Of a stretch of DNA of 64,000 bases, positions 1 to 9,340 are shown in pieces. Each line of letters starts with the position of its first letter. Position 1 is the first letter of the stretch. The notes under the pieces were generated by a model that had not been told where the DNA came from, did not search any database, and saw only the letters and a program-made list of their open reading frames with translations. The DNA comes from CALODL01 sp942492115 (lineage in GTDB: Bacteria; Planctomycetota; Phycisphaerae; UBA1845; CAIVHJ01), in the NCBI GenBank assembly GCA_942492115.1, contig CALODL010000013.1, forward strand, positions 1 through 64,000, read 5' to 3'. The position numbers and the translations under genes were made by a program.

Positions 1-600
1 CGACTGGCGGATCTCGTCGGCACTGCCGCCCTCGGACGCGATGCGCTGAATCATCTGACTGCCGACATTCGAGGTCATCACAATTATCGTGTTCGAAATC
101 GACCGTGTGACCGTGGTTGTCGGTCAGCCGACCGTCGTCGAGCACTTGCAGCAAGATGTTGAACACGTCGCGGTGGGCTTTTTCGATTTCGTCGAGCAGC
201 ACGACCGCGTACGGACGGCGGCGCACGGCTTCGGTCAGCTTGCCGCCTTCTTCGTAGCCGACATATCCGGGAGGAGCGCCGATCAACCGGCTCACGGTGT
301 GCTTCTCCATGAACTCGCTCATGTCGAGTCGCACCATCGCGTTCTCGTCGTCGAACAGCACCTCGGCGAGCGCCTTGCACAGCTCGGTTTTACCAACACC
401 GGTTGGCCCGCAGAACAATAACGAGCCAATCGGACGTTGCGGATCTTGCAGTCCTCTCCGACTGCGGCGCACGGCGTTCGATACGGCTTCGACCGCTTGA
501 TCTTGGCCGACGAGCCGCTGATGCAGTCGTTCTTCGAGTACGAAAGCAACTTTGCCTTTTCGCTCTCCATCATGCTCGTGACCGGCACGCCAGTCCAATC
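1..600 (-). pseudogene. clpB: ClpB disaggregase fragment, 5'-truncated and frameshifted
   Basis: Read on the minus strand this encodes the start of the second AAA+ module of ClpB. It opens with SDWTGVPVTSMMESEKAKLL, then LEERLHQRLVGQDQAVEAV, the Walker A motif GPTGVGKTEL, SRLIGAPPGYVGYEEGG (pore loop) and the Walker B region VVLLDEIEKAHRDVFNILLQ, ending at the window edge near SNVGSQMIQRIASEGGSADE. Reading it requires two frame changes, near 545 and near 95, each consistent with one missing base. The N domain, the first AAA+ module and the middle domain are absent: homology stops at about 600, where plus-strand ileS begins. It is either a broken gene or one end of a chimeric assembly with base errors. 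The 3' end lies outside the window. Confidence 0.8.
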
Positions 601-638
601 GCTATAACGAGCCGACGCTCCAGGCCAAGTGGGACGAC

Positions 639-3362
639 ATGAACATCTACAGCAGGATCCGCGCCGCCCGCGCAGGGCGCCGGCGCTGGATCCTGCACGA
701 TGGACCACCCTACGCCAACGGCGACATCCATATCGGGCACGCGCTGAACAAGGTACTCAAGGACATTGTCGTCAAGCTGCGCACCATGCAGGGCTTCGAC
801 GCACCGTATGTTCCCGGGTGGGACTGTCACGGGCTGCCCATCGAGCACAAGGTCATGAAGGAACACGCCAAGCGCATCCGCGGGATGGAGCCCCCCGAAA
901 TCCGCAGGTTATGCCGCGAGCATGCCGAGCGTTTCATTGCGACACAAGCCCGCGAATTCCAGAGGCTCGGCGTGTTCGGTGACTATGACCACCCCTATCT
1001 GACCATGGACCCGGGCTACGAGGCCGACGTCCTCGAGGTCTTCGCCACTCTGGTCGAACAGGATCTGGTCTATCGCCAGCTCAAGCCCGTCCACTGGTGC
1101 GTCGACTGTGGCACTGCCCTCGCCGACGCCGAGCTCGAGTACCAGGATCGCGAGGACCCGAGCATCTTCGTCAATTTCGAGATTCATGCGGAGGACCGCA
1201 GTCGACTGGGCGACCTGCCCGCGGATGCCCGGGTCAGCCTGATGATCTGGACGACGACGCCATGGACGCTGCCGGCCAATCTGGCCATTGCCGTGCACCC
1301 CGACTTCGAGTACCGCGTCGTGTCCTACTCCAGAGAAGGGCGTGCGTGTGCCAGTATCATCGCCGAGGAACTTGTCGAACACGTCATGGCCGCAGGAGGT
1401 GTAGACAGCTTCGAGCGTCTCGCGCAGATCAAAGGCCATGCCCTCGTGGGGGCACGTTATCAGCATCCGTTCATCCAGCGTACGAGCCCGGTCCTTGCTG
1501 CTGACTACGTCACCATAAATGACGAGAAGGGGAAACCAACCGGTACTGGACTGGTGCACACTGCGCCGGGCCACGGAGCCGACGACTACAACACCGGCCA
1601 GAAGAATGGCCTGGACACTTACTCCCCCGTGTTGGGCAACGGCACGTTCGACGACACTGCCCCGGATTGGCTACAGGGCCAGCATGTGTGGAAGGCCAAC
1701 ACGTTGATCTGTGATCGCCTGGTTGATAGTGGTCACATGTTCCACCTGCGAAAGTTCGTGCACAGTTACCCGCACTGCTGGCGCAGCAAGTCTCCAACCA
1801 TCTTCCGCTGCACCGAGCAGTGGTTCATCCGAATCGACGCCCCGCTGCCTGCAACTGACAAGTCACTCCGTACGATGGCCAACGAAGCCGTTGGGACGGT
1901 GCAATGGATTCCGTCCTGGGGCCAATCCCGCATCGCCGGCATGCTGGAAACGAGGCCGGACTGGTGCATCAGCCGGCAACGCAGTTGGGGCCTGCCTATC
2001 CCGGCCTTCGTCGACGCCGCCGGTCAGTATGTCATGACCGCCGATATCGTCCGCACGGTTGCTGCCTACTTCCGCGAACACGGTAGTGACGCATGGTTCA
2101 AAGACACGCCGAGCGCAATCCTGGGCACGTGCGCTCTGCCGGACGGCCTCAGTGCCGACCAACTCGAGAAGACCAGCGACATCTTCGACGTGTGGTTCGA
2201 ATCGGGAACAAGTTGGTCCGCCGTGTGTCGACGTGCCGACTGGGAGCTTCCGGTCGACCTGTACCTCGAAGGCAGTGATCAGCATCGCGGATGGTTCCAA
2301 TTGTCCCTGTTACCGGCGCTGGGCGCGACGCACCAGCCTCCGTTCAAGGCCGTGCTGACACACGGCTTCGTCGTTGATGAGAACGGCCGCAAGATGAGCA
2401 AGTCGGCCGGCAACGTCGTCGATCCCCAGGACGAAGTCGCCAAGTATGGCGCTGACGTTTTGCGACTGTGGATTGCCAGCGTCGATTACCAGAATGACAT
2501 CCGCTGCAGTGATGATCTCATCAAGTCGCTTCAGGACGAGTACCGCAAGGTACGAAACACGATTCGCTTCATGCTTGGCGCGCTCGACGGCTTCGAGCCC
2601 AAACGCGATCGGGTCACCATCGACCAGAACTCCATCGATGCCTGGGCCCGGCTGCGGTTGCACACCATGGTTGCGGACTGCACGAAGCTCTACGAGGACT
2701 ATGCCTTCTACAAGGTGTTCAAACGGATTCACGATTTCTGCAACCTGGATATGTCGCAGATCTATTTCGTGGCCGTCAAAGACCGGCTGTACTGCGACCT
2801 CGAGAACTCGCACCGCCGTCGCCGGACGCAGACCGTCATGCACGAAGCGGTCGACAAGCTCATCCGTATCATCGCCCCGATCCTGGCACACACGGCAGAG
2901 GAAGCGTGGTCCTACCTGACCGCGCCGTCCGAAGAGGTCGACAGCGTGCACCTGGCCCGGTTCCCCCTGCCGGACCCCAAGGCATTCATCAAGCAAGTGG
3001 AAACCGATTGGGCATTCATCCTCACGCTGCGCGAGCAGGCCACAATGCAGCTCGAACAGCTCAAACGGGAACAAGGCCTGAAGAATCCACTTGACGCCCG
3101 GGCGGTGTACCACGTCACTCCGCAGGAGCTCGACACGCTCACACGGTACGACGACGAGCCGGCCGACGTCATCGGTGTCGGGTCGCACATGATCGTCAAG
3201 ACCAAAGAGGATTCACACGTGGTCATCGAAGACGTCCGCGAACGTTTCGAACGCTGTGCGCGCAGTTGGAAAAGACGTGAAGACGTGGGTTCCGATAGCG
3301 CTTACCCCGATCTCAGTCGGCGAGATGCCCACGTCATGAAGACACTGAAGGACAAGCACTAG
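639..3362 (+). CDS. ileS: Isoleucyl-tRNA synthetase, N-terminally incomplete
   Basis: Class I aminoacyl-tRNA synthetase that charges tRNA-Ile in the cytosol. Visible: HIGH at residues 31-34 (DGPPYANGDIHIGH), the CP1 editing domain with TTTPWTLPAN near residue 205, KMSKS at 585-589 and the anticodon-binding domain. The first in-frame ATG is 639. The open frame continues upstream to 582, and its sequence (NEPTLQAKWDDMNIY) resembles the family N-terminus, so about 20-40 residues are missing where the gene abuts the clpB fragment. The C-terminal zinc module is degenerate: the usual CxxC...CxxC reads C-A-R-S...S-R-R-D, leaving one of four cysteines. The next gene starts 24 bases downstream. Confidence 0.95.
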   Translation: MNIYSRIRAARAGRRRWILHDGPPYANGDIHIGHALNKVLKDIVVKLRTMQGFDAPYVPGWDCHGLPIEHKVMKEHAKRIRGMEPPEIRRLCREHAERFIATQAREFQRLGVFGDYDHPYLTMDPGYEADVLEVFATLVEQDLVYRQLKPVHWCVDCGTALADAELEYQDREDPSIFVNFEIHAEDRSRLGDLPADARVSLMIWTTTPWTLPANLAIAVHPDFEYRVVSYSREGRACASIIAEELVEHVMAAGGVDSFERLAQIKGHALVGARYQHPFIQRTSPVLAADYVTINDEKGKPTGTGLVHTAPGHGADDYNTGQKNGLDTYSPVLGNGTFDDTAPDWLQGQHVWKANTLICDRLVDSGHMFHLRKFVHSYPHCWRSKSPTIFRCTEQWFIRIDAPLPATDKSLRTMANEAVGTVQWIPSWGQSRIAGMLETRPDWCISRQRSWGLPIPAFVDAAGQYVMTADIVRTVAAYFREHGSDAWFKDTPSAILGTCALPDGLSADQLEKTSDIFDVWFESGTSWSAVCRRADWELPVDLYLEGSDQHRGWFQLSLLPALGATHQPPFKAVLTHGFVVDENGRKMSKSAGNVVDPQDEVAKYGADVLRLWIASVDYQNDIRCSDDLIKSLQDEYRKVRNTIRFMLGALDGFEPKRDRVTIDQNSIDAWARLRLHTMVADCTKLYEDYAFYKVFKRIHDFCNLDMSQIYFVAVKDRLYCDLENSHRRRRTQTVMHEAVDKLIRIIAPILAHTAEEAWSYLTAPSEEVDSVHLARFPLPDPKAFIKQVETDWAFILTLREQATMQLEQLKREQGLKNPLDARAVYHVTPQELDTLTRYDDEPADVIGVGSHMIVKTKEDSHVVIEDVRERFERCARSWKRREDVGSDSAYPDLSRRDAHVMKTLKDKH

Positions 3363-3386
3363 CGCGCAACAAGAGGATACGGCCTG

Positions 3387-4730
3387 ATGACTGCCACCAA
3401 TGAAGAGCTACCCATCGCGACTTCAGTCAGCGAGTTCGTTACTTCCGACCCGGAATCCGCCGAGTCCGAGCAGGCTCAGGGTTCTTTGTTCGCTGTCGCG
3501 GTCCGCACGATGAATCGGGCAGCCGAGATGGTTGCGATGGAAGACTACGTCCGGGCAATCCTGACCCAGCCGAAGAATTCACACATCGTCAATTTCCCCG
3601 TCAAGATGGACAACGGGGAATACGAGATCATTCGCGGCTTCCGCATACAGCACAACAACGCGTTGGGCCCGTACAAGGGCGGCATCCGGTTTCACCAGGA
3701 TGTTTCGCTCGACGACATCCGGGCCCTGTCGCTGTGGATGACGCTCAAGTGCTCATTGGCCGGCCTCCCATTCGGCGGGGCCAAGGGTGGCGTGCGAATC
3801 AACCCGCGGAAGTACAGCCCGCAGGAACTGACCCGCATCACGCGCCGTTTCACCACCGCCATTTCAAGCGTCATCGGGCCGAACTACGACATCCCGGCCC
3901 CCGATGTCGGCACCAACGCCCGCACGATGGTCACGATCATGGATACGTACATGAATAGCACGTCGAGCCAGCAGCGTCAGGCGGTCATGCATGTCGTAAC
4001 CGGCAAGACCATCGAATGCGGTGGCAGCCGCGGGCGCGAGAAAGCCACGGGCCAGGGCGTGGTCGACGTCATCGAGGAATTCGCCCCCGAACTCGACCTC
4101 GACCTGCACAAATGCAGCTTCAGCCTGGTGGGCTACGGCAACGTCGGCTCGAATACCGCCAAGTTGCTCTATGCCAAGGGGGCGCACCTCCGTGCAGTGC
4201 TCGACCACACCGGGGCAATCCACCACGCCGACGGCATCAACGCGGTCGAACTGGCCGACTGGGTCAAGGACCACGGAGGCGTCAAGGGCTATCCGCACGC
4301 CCAAACGGTGGACATGGACACGTTCTGCAGCACCGCGGTAGATTTGTTCATCCCGGCCGCCCTGGAACGATGGGTCACCGAGGATGTCGCCAACAAACTC
4401 AATTGCAGGATCCTTGTCGAAGCAGCGAACGGTCCAACGGAACCGGAAGCCGACATCATCCTCGAGAACAAGGGCGTGCACGTCCTGCCAGCCATCTTGT
4501 GCAACGCCGGCGGCGTCATCGTCAGCTATTTCGAGTGGGTTCAGAACAAGAACTGCGAACAATGGGATGAGCCGACTGTCGATGCCAAGCTGGCCGTGTA
4601 CATCAAAGAGATGTGCGAGCGCGTCCGTATTGTTCAACGTAAGCACAAGTGCAACCTCCGCCTGGCCGCATACGGCGCCGCACTGGAACGGTTGGGCGCC
4701 GTCTACGAACAGCGCGGAATCTTCCCGTAG
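3387..4730 (+). CDS. gdhA: Glutamate dehydrogenase (Glu/Leu/Phe/Val dehydrogenase family)
   Basis: Hexameric-type amino-acid dehydrogenase, 447 residues, a normal length. It interconverts glutamate with 2-oxoglutarate and ammonia using NAD(P). The N-terminal substrate domain carries GPYKGGIRFH (K97), LKCSLAG (K121) and the catalytic-lysine motif LPFGGAKGG (K133). The Rossmann domain follows, with SLVGYGNVGSNTAKLL near residue 250. A later segment, EAANGPTEPEAD and NAGGVIVSYFEW, is typical of glutamate rather than leucine dehydrogenases. Coenzyme choice cannot be settled by eye. The gene lies 24 bases after ileS on the same strand and is followed by a hairpin, so it probably ends a transcription unit. 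Confidence 0.93.
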   Translation: MTATNEELPIATSVSEFVTSDPESAESEQAQGSLFAVAVRTMNRAAEMVAMEDYVRAILTQPKNSHIVNFPVKMDNGEYEIIRGFRIQHNNALGPYKGGIRFHQDVSLDDIRALSLWMTLKCSLAGLPFGGAKGGVRINPRKYSPQELTRITRRFTTAISSVIGPNYDIPAPDVGTNARTMVTIMDTYMNSTSSQQRQAVMHVVTGKTIECGGSRGREKATGQGVVDVIEEFAPELDLDLHKCSFSLVGYGNVGSNTAKLLYAKGAHLRAVLDHTGAIHHADGINAVELADWVKDHGGVKGYPHAQTVDMDTFCSTAVDLFIPAALERWVTEDVANKLNCRILVEAANGPTEPEADIILENKGVHVLPAILCNAGGVIVSYFEWVQNKNCEQWDEPTVDAKLAVYIKEMCERVRIVQRKHKCNLRLAAYGAALERLGAVYEQRGIFP

Positions 4731-4738
4731 GGTGTGAT

Positions 4739-4764
4739 GGGCTCCTGGGCGGGGCGCGGAGCCC
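4739..4764 (+). terminator. Hairpin after glutamate dehydrogenase
   Basis: A perfect 7-bp stem (GGGCTCC / GGAGCCC) with a 12-base loop starts nine bases after the dehydrogenase stop codon and is followed by a pyrimidine-rich stretch without a clean T-run. It is a plausible but weak intrinsic terminator. Confidence 0.45.
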
Positions 4765-4840
4765 TTCTCCCACAGGTTTCTCTTCTCCGGGACAAGCACC
4801 TTCGACCCACCCAGCATCACGCGGTATGATGCCGATGATG

Positions 4841-5464
4841 ATGCACGACACGATGCCTATCGCTGTCCTGATATCGGGCTCCGGCTCGACGCTGCAGAAC
4901 TTCATCGACCTCAGTGCGGCTGGAACACTGCCCGTCGATATCTGTTGCGTGATCAGTTCGCGCCCGAGTGCCCGTGGCCTCCAGCGTGCGGCAGATGCCG
5001 GAATCGCCACCCACGTCGTCCAGCGCCGCGCCCACGTGGATGACCTGTTCAGCAAACAGATCACTGATATCGTGACGGCCAGCGGCGCGCAGCTCGTATG
5101 CATGGCCGGCTTTCTGTCGATGTGGATCATTCCACCGGAGTTCGAGCACCGCGTGATGAACATCCACCCCGCCCTGCTGCCCGCCTTCGGCGGCAAGGGT
5201 TACTATGGGCTCAAGGTCCATCAGGCGGTCATCGACGCCGGCTGCACAGTCAGCGGCTGCACGGTGCATTTCGCTGACAACGTTTACGACCACGGCCCGA
5301 TCATCCTGCAGCGGCCAGTCTCAGTATTGGATGATGATACGCCCGAGTCGCTGGCAGAGCGCGTGATGACTGAGGAGCGTGTGGTGTATCCGGAGGCCAT
5401 TCGACTGTTCGCACAAGGACGCCTGCGCGTCAAGGGGCAACGAGTACTCCGCGTGACTGCTTAG
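4841..5464 (+). CDS. purN: Phosphoribosylglycinamide formyltransferase
   Basis: Folate-dependent GAR transformylase that adds the first formyl group in purine synthesis. Visible: the N-terminal nucleotide-binding stretch IAVLISGSGSTLQNF, the catalytic segment MNIHPALLPAF with the conserved Asn and His, the substrate loop VSGCTVHFADNVYDHGP with the catalytic Asp, and the C-terminal ERVMTEERVVYPEAIRLF. Several ATGs cluster at 4826-4853. The family starts right before IAVLISGSG, so 4841 or 4853 are the best choices. The length of just over 200 residues is normal. No other purine gene is nearby. Confidence 0.92.
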   Translation: MHDTMPIAVLISGSGSTLQNFIDLSAAGTLPVDICCVISSRPSARGLQRAADAGIATHVVQRRAHVDDLFSKQITDIVTASGAQLVCMAGFLSMWIIPPEFEHRVMNIHPALLPAFGGKGYYGLKVHQAVIDAGCTVSGCTVHFADNVYDHGPIILQRPVSVLDDDTPESLAERVMTEERVVYPEAIRLFAQGRLRVKGQRVLRVTA

Positions 5465-5638
5465 ACCCGGGCCGCGCGTGCATCCTCATTGTCGCCCGCA
5501 ATCGGGATGGATGTGCTGCACACGTACGGAGCGGTCCCGTGGTCCGCGCGAAGCGTAGTACAGGCCCGCGTGAGCTGGGGCGTGCCAACCCCGGACGGTA
5601 TGGTTTCATGTAACTCGGGTGGAAGGAAGGTTGCATTG

Positions 5639-6172
5639 ATGTCCCAGGATGCCGAGCACCGACATCGCGAGCGTATGCAGGCCCTCGTGGAGTTCACGTC
5701 CACGTCATTCGACACCGACTCACCATCGCCGTTCGGGTCGGCGGTATACGACAGCGGCAGCGGCGTCCTCGTGGCCCGGGCCTACGACACGGTCATCCAC
5801 GAGTGCGATCCCACGCGCCATGCCGAGGTCAACGCGATCCGCGAGGCAACCCGCTGTCTGCAGCGTCTATCCCTTCGCGGGCACGTGCTGTACAGCACGT
5901 GTGAACCCTGCCCGATGTGCATGTCGGCCTGCATCTGGGCCGAGATCGACACGGTCGTGTACGGTGCCTCGACCATGGAGGACGCCCACCCCTATTGGCC
6001 GCAGTCCTCGGACATGACGCCCAGCGAGTTGATCTCCCGGATGCGCCTCGAGCCCGCCTGCGTTGTGGTGCCCCACGTCGAGCGTTCGCTGTGCCGCAAG
6101 CTCTTCGAAGACTGTGATCGCCTGCGCACCACGCGAAGCCTGCAACAACCGCCACACCGCGCGCCGGGCTGA
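5639..6172 (+). CDS. Nucleoside/guanine deaminase-like zinc hydrolase
   Basis: Member of the cytidine/deoxycytidylate deaminase superfamily. The zinc-site motifs are complete: RHAEVNAIREA (His ligand plus proton-shuttle Glu) and STCEPCPMCMSAC (two Cys ligands). Domain arrangement and length (177 residues) resemble bacterial guanine deaminase or general nucleoside deaminases more than tRNA adenosine deaminase, but the substrate cannot be told from sequence alone. The ATG at 5639 follows a strong GGAAGGAAGG ribosome-binding site, which decides the start. The 142 bases after it, up to 6314, show no gene. Confidence 0.82.
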   Translation: MSQDAEHRHRERMQALVEFTSTSFDTDSPSPFGSAVYDSGSGVLVARAYDTVIHECDPTRHAEVNAIREATRCLQRLSLRGHVLYSTCEPCPMCMSACIWAEIDTVVYGASTMEDAHPYWPQSSDMTPSELISRMRLEPACVVVPHVERSLCRKLFEDCDRLRTTRSLQQPPHRAPG

Positions 6173-6314
6173 GCGACGGGTCATGTGAAGTGGTGACGGA
6201 TATCACTGAATCATGCTTGGAACGCGCCGGAAGCGCCGGCCGTGTGGCCCGTTCTTCATGCTTTGCAGCGAAAGGCGCGTGCGGCCACCGTCGGGGGCAT
6301 TGCGCGGTGCGCGG

Positions 6315-7130
6315 CTACCCGGCCATGGCCTGCCCCAGGAGCCGTTCGACACACTCGGTGAAGAACTGCACGAGGCGTGGGCGGGCGATGTCGGGGAGAA
6401 GGTGCAGGGCCTGGTCGTGCCCCATCTCCGGTACGCGCCAGATGAGCTTGGGTTCGCGGGCCTTGTCGAAGAGGTCTTGTGACATCCAGGTCGGGCAGAT
6501 GCGGTCATGTTCGCCGTGGAACAGGTAGAGCGGCGTGGGGGCAATCTGATCGACGTAATCGATGGGATCATAGCCGCGACTGAAACCCCACCTGGCCAAC
6601 CACCCGGCGATGGCCCAGGTATACCACTGGCGCTGGCACACCCACAGGGCTTCTTCCTGATAGTCACTGAACGGACTGTCGACGGCCACACCAGCCAGAT
6701 CGTCGCGTTCGGCGGCGGTGACGAGTGCGACCGCTCCACCTAAGGACTGTCCGAACAGCAAAACCTGCTCGGCGTCGACGTCGTCGCGGGCTATCACGTG
6801 ATCGATGGCGGCATGGGCGTCACGGATGGTCCCTTCACGACTGGGGCGTCCTTCCGATCGTCCGTATCCGCGGTAATCGAAGCAGAGAACATTGAAGCCT
6901 TCGGCGGGCAGCCACCTGGTATGCCCGAAGTGATAGGTCACATTGCCGGCATTGCCATGACAGTGGACCACCGTCCCGCGCACAGGCCCCTGGCCCGGAA
7001 ACCACCAGCCATGCAGGTGCTCGTCGTCGGCGGTGCGAAACTCGACGTCCTCGTAGACCAGGTCAAAGTCTTCCGGATGAGCGTAGGTCTTTCGACGAGG
7101 ATTGTAGAATTTGGTATCGAGCAGTCCCAT
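6315..7130 (-). CDS. Alpha/beta hydrolase
   Basis: 271-residue serine hydrolase of the BEM46/YqkD-like type. Seen in order: the oxyanion region VVHCHGNAGNVTYH, FDYRGYGRSEG, the nucleophile elbow LFGQSLGGAVAL, the acid LFHGEHDRICP and the histidine segment MGHDQALHLLPD. No signal peptide is apparent. The start at 7130 (MGLLDTKFYNP) follows AGAGGT. The aspartate and histidine are in the usual positions, so it should be active as an esterase or peptidase, substrate unknown. Confidence 0.85.
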   Translation of the reverse strand: MGLLDTKFYNPRRKTYAHPEDFDLVYEDVEFRTADDEHLHGWWFPGQGPVRGTVVHCHGNAGNVTYHFGHTRWLPAEGFNVLCFDYRGYGRSEGRPSREGTIRDAHAAIDHVIARDDVDAEQVLLFGQSLGGAVALVTAAERDDLAGVAVDSPFSDYQEEALWVCQRQWYTWAIAGWLARWGFSRGYDPIDYVDQIAPTPLYLFHGEHDRICPTWMSQDLFDKAREPKLIWRVPEMGHDQALHLLPDIARPRLVQFFTECVERLLGQAMAG

Positions 7131-7542
7131 ACGACCTCTCAAGCCTCCATGCCAGTCGGCGCACTGAATGGCGCCCAATCCCGCAGTGGTATGTGTCGGC
7201 AAAACAGAGGCCCGAACGCCAACCACGCCCGCGAATCTGCGGTGCGAGGTCCATGCTGCCTTGGGGCCCATGAGCCCGGGTAAGAGTGCGTGGTTTCGAT
7301 AGCAGTGCTTCTTTCATCGAGGAATGAACTCTTTGGCGTCATCCCTCTTCGATCCGGGCCGCAGTTGGCAGCCCGTTGAGAGTGCGGTCTGCAGTGCGGC
7401 ATAGTCAGCGCCGGAAGCCTCCGGAGGTGAATTGTAGCAGGTTTGGTGGACCGACCAAAAAGCCCCTCCGCTGCCTGTGAAATACACTGTTCACACCGCA
7501 CCGAACTCCTGACTCCCGACTTCTGACCGCTGACTCCCTCGC
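7131..7542. other. Intergenic region without a convincing gene
   Basis: 412 bases between the hydrolase start and the gamma-glutamyltranspeptidase stop, both on the minus strand. The region should contain the hydrolase promoter, but I see no strong -35/-10 pair. It holds a small inverted repeat (TGTGAA...TTCACA near 7478-7497), the palindrome CCTCCGGAGG near 7418, and a run of heptamers next to the ggt stop codon. Confidence 0.5.
7503..7537. repeat. Five degenerate tandem heptamers
   Basis: Five consecutive 7-mers: GAACTCC, TGACTCC, CGACTTC, TGACCGC, TGACTCC. They sit six bases beyond the ggt stop codon. Short heptameric runs of this TGACTCC/CTGACTT character occur between genes in several bacterial groups. 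No function is claimed. Confidence 0.55.
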
Positions 7543-9249
7543 TCAATACCCCGCGGCCATCCCATCCTTACGCGACTCGGAAGCGCCATAGTAGACGTCG
7601 CGTTTGGCGTCGTACATGATCGCCTGATAGCCACCAAAGAGCCCGCGGACAGGCTTGACCGTGTGCCCGAATTGACGCAACTGATCGACTGCCGCCGAAT
7701 CAATGCCCGATTCGAGGGCCACGAAACCGCCGTCGCGCATGACTTCGCCCGTTGGCGTCGAGCTGTCGCCGTGATACCACCGGGCGGCGTCCCCGGCTTC
7801 CTGTAAGTTCATGCCGAAGTCAATCAGATTGCACAGCACCTGCACGTGGCCCTGTGGCTGCATGTCTCCGCCCATGACACCAAAGCTCATGACCGGCTTG
7901 CCATCCTTCGTGACGAACGCGGGAATGATAGTATGAAATGGCCGCTTGCCGGGCGCGTAAACGTTCGCGTGGCCCTCTTCCAGCGTGAACAACTCCCCTC
8001 GATCCTGCAAACAGAAACCGAGCCCGTCGGGCACGAGACCGGAACCGAACCCGCGGTAATTGCTCTGGATCAGTGAGACCATGTTGCGATCGTTGTCCGC
8101 AACAGTCAGGTAGATCGTGTCGCCGCGTTGCAACCGCGGGTCGCCCGGCTCGATGTGCTTGTGGGCAACGCGCGGGTTGAACAGCTTGCTGCGGATGCGC
8201 GCATAGTGTTCGGAAATCAATGCCGTGGTCGGCACATCAGCCATCGTCGGATCGGCATAGAACCGCGCGCGGTCTTCAAAGACGATCTTCTTCGTCTCGA
8301 TCATGAGATGCAGGTACGCCGCACTGTTGTGGCCCAATGTGGCCAGATCGTGCCCCTCGAGAATGTTGAGCATTTGCAGTACGGCAATGCCCTGACCATT
8401 GGGTGGCAGTTCATGAATATCGTAGCCCCGGTAGTTCGTCCGCATTGGCTCGACCCACTCGCTGGTGTGGCCGGCGAAATCGGCGTAGCGTAGAAAACAA
8501 CCGGTCTTGACGAAGAAAGCATCCATGGCCCGGGTCAGTTGGCCACGGTAGAACGCGTCGCGCCCCTCGGCTGCCAGGATCGCGTAGGTGTTGGCCAGAT
8601 CAGTGTTGCTGAACAACTCGCCTTTCTTCGGGGCCGCGCCAGTGGGCAAATAGGTGGATGCAAAATTTGGATACTTTCCGAGGTTCTTCCCGCCGACCGC
8701 CCAGTAATGGGCGATGAGTTCGCTGACGGGAAAACCCTCGCGCGCATAGGTGATCGCCGGTGCCAGGACCTTGGACATCGGCAGGCGGCCGAAACGCCCG
8801 TGGAGCTCGAACCACCCGTCAACGCACCCAGGCACGGTGATCGGCAGCGGCCCGTAACTCGGAATACGCTTCAGCCCATTCTCACGAAAATACTCGATGG
8901 TCAATCCCCGGGGCGCGCGACCGCTGGCGTTGAGACCCCACAGCCGCTCACTCTGCGCGTCCCACACGATAGCGAAGAGGTCGCCCCCGATGCCGCTGCC
9001 GGTCGGCTCCATCAAACCGAGACAGGCGTTGGCCGCAATAGCAGCATCAACCGCTGAGCCACCGTTCTTGAGAATATCGAGAGCGACTTGCGTGGCGAGC
9101 GGTTGACTCGTCGCCGCCATACCGTGCCTGGCGATGACCTCGGATCGGGTGGCGAACGACTTGCCGGTGATGCGGTCCCCGGCGTCGACATCGGACATGA
9201 AAGCAGTACACATCATGAGCACCATCGAGGCAAATAAGCGAACAGTCAT
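7543..9249 (-). CDS. ggt: Gamma-glutamyltranspeptidase
   Basis: N-terminal nucleophile hydrolase that transfers or hydrolyses gamma-glutamyl groups, e.g. of glutathione. The protein starts with a signal-peptide-like stretch (VRLFASMVLMMCTAFMSDVDAG), so it is exported. Typical family segments follow: MAATSQPLATQVALDILKNG, LGLMEPTGSGIGGD, then the autoprocessing site GDT-IYLTVAD with Thr378 as the expected new N-terminus of the small subunit, and GFGSG downstream. Length 568 is normal. The ATG at 9249 has AGGTGAG upstream at good spacing; an in-frame GTG at 9258 is an alternative. Confidence 0.92.
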   Translation of the reverse strand: MTVRLFASMVLMMCTAFMSDVDAGDRITGKSFATRSEVIARHGMAATSQPLATQVALDILKNGGSAVDAAIAANACLGLMEPTGSGIGGDLFAIVWDAQSERLWGLNASGRAPRGLTIEYFRENGLKRIPSYGPLPITVPGCVDGWFELHGRFGRLPMSKVLAPAITYAREGFPVSELIAHYWAVGGKNLGKYPNFASTYLPTGAAPKKGELFSNTDLANTYAILAAEGRDAFYRGQLTRAMDAFFVKTGCFLRYADFAGHTSEWVEPMRTNYRGYDIHELPPNGQGIAVLQMLNILEGHDLATLGHNSAAYLHLMIETKKIVFEDRARFYADPTMADVPTTALISEHYARIRSKLFNPRVAHKHIEPGDPRLQRGDTIYLTVADNDRNMVSLIQSNYRGFGSGLVPDGLGFCLQDRGELFTLEEGHANVYAPGKRPFHTIIPAFVTKDGKPVMSFGVMGGDMQPQGHVQVLCNLIDFGMNLQEAGDAARWYHGDSSTPTGEVMRDGGFVALESGIDSAAVDQLRQFGHTVKPVRGLFGGYQAIMYDAKRDVYYGASESRKDGMAAGY

Positions 9250-9284
9250 GTCTCTCACCTACCGAAGAGTGGTTCAGAATACTC

Positions 9285-9317
9285 AAAAAAAAACCCACGG
9301 CTGCAGGCAACCGTGGG
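9285..9317 (-). terminator. Rho-independent terminator of rplM-rpsI
   Basis: On the minus strand a 7-bp stem CCCACGG / CCGTGGG with a 10-base loop is followed by nine T residues. It begins about 24 bases beyond the rpsI stop codon, a textbook intrinsic terminator. Confidence 0.9.
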
Positions 9318-9340
9318 TGTGTGTTGTCGTACGCGCTGTT

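Noticed and set aside
2310..3188. Minus-strand frame of 292 codons inside ileS
   Set aside because: Shadow of ileS; the plus strand encodes the conserved catalytic and anticodon-binding regions.
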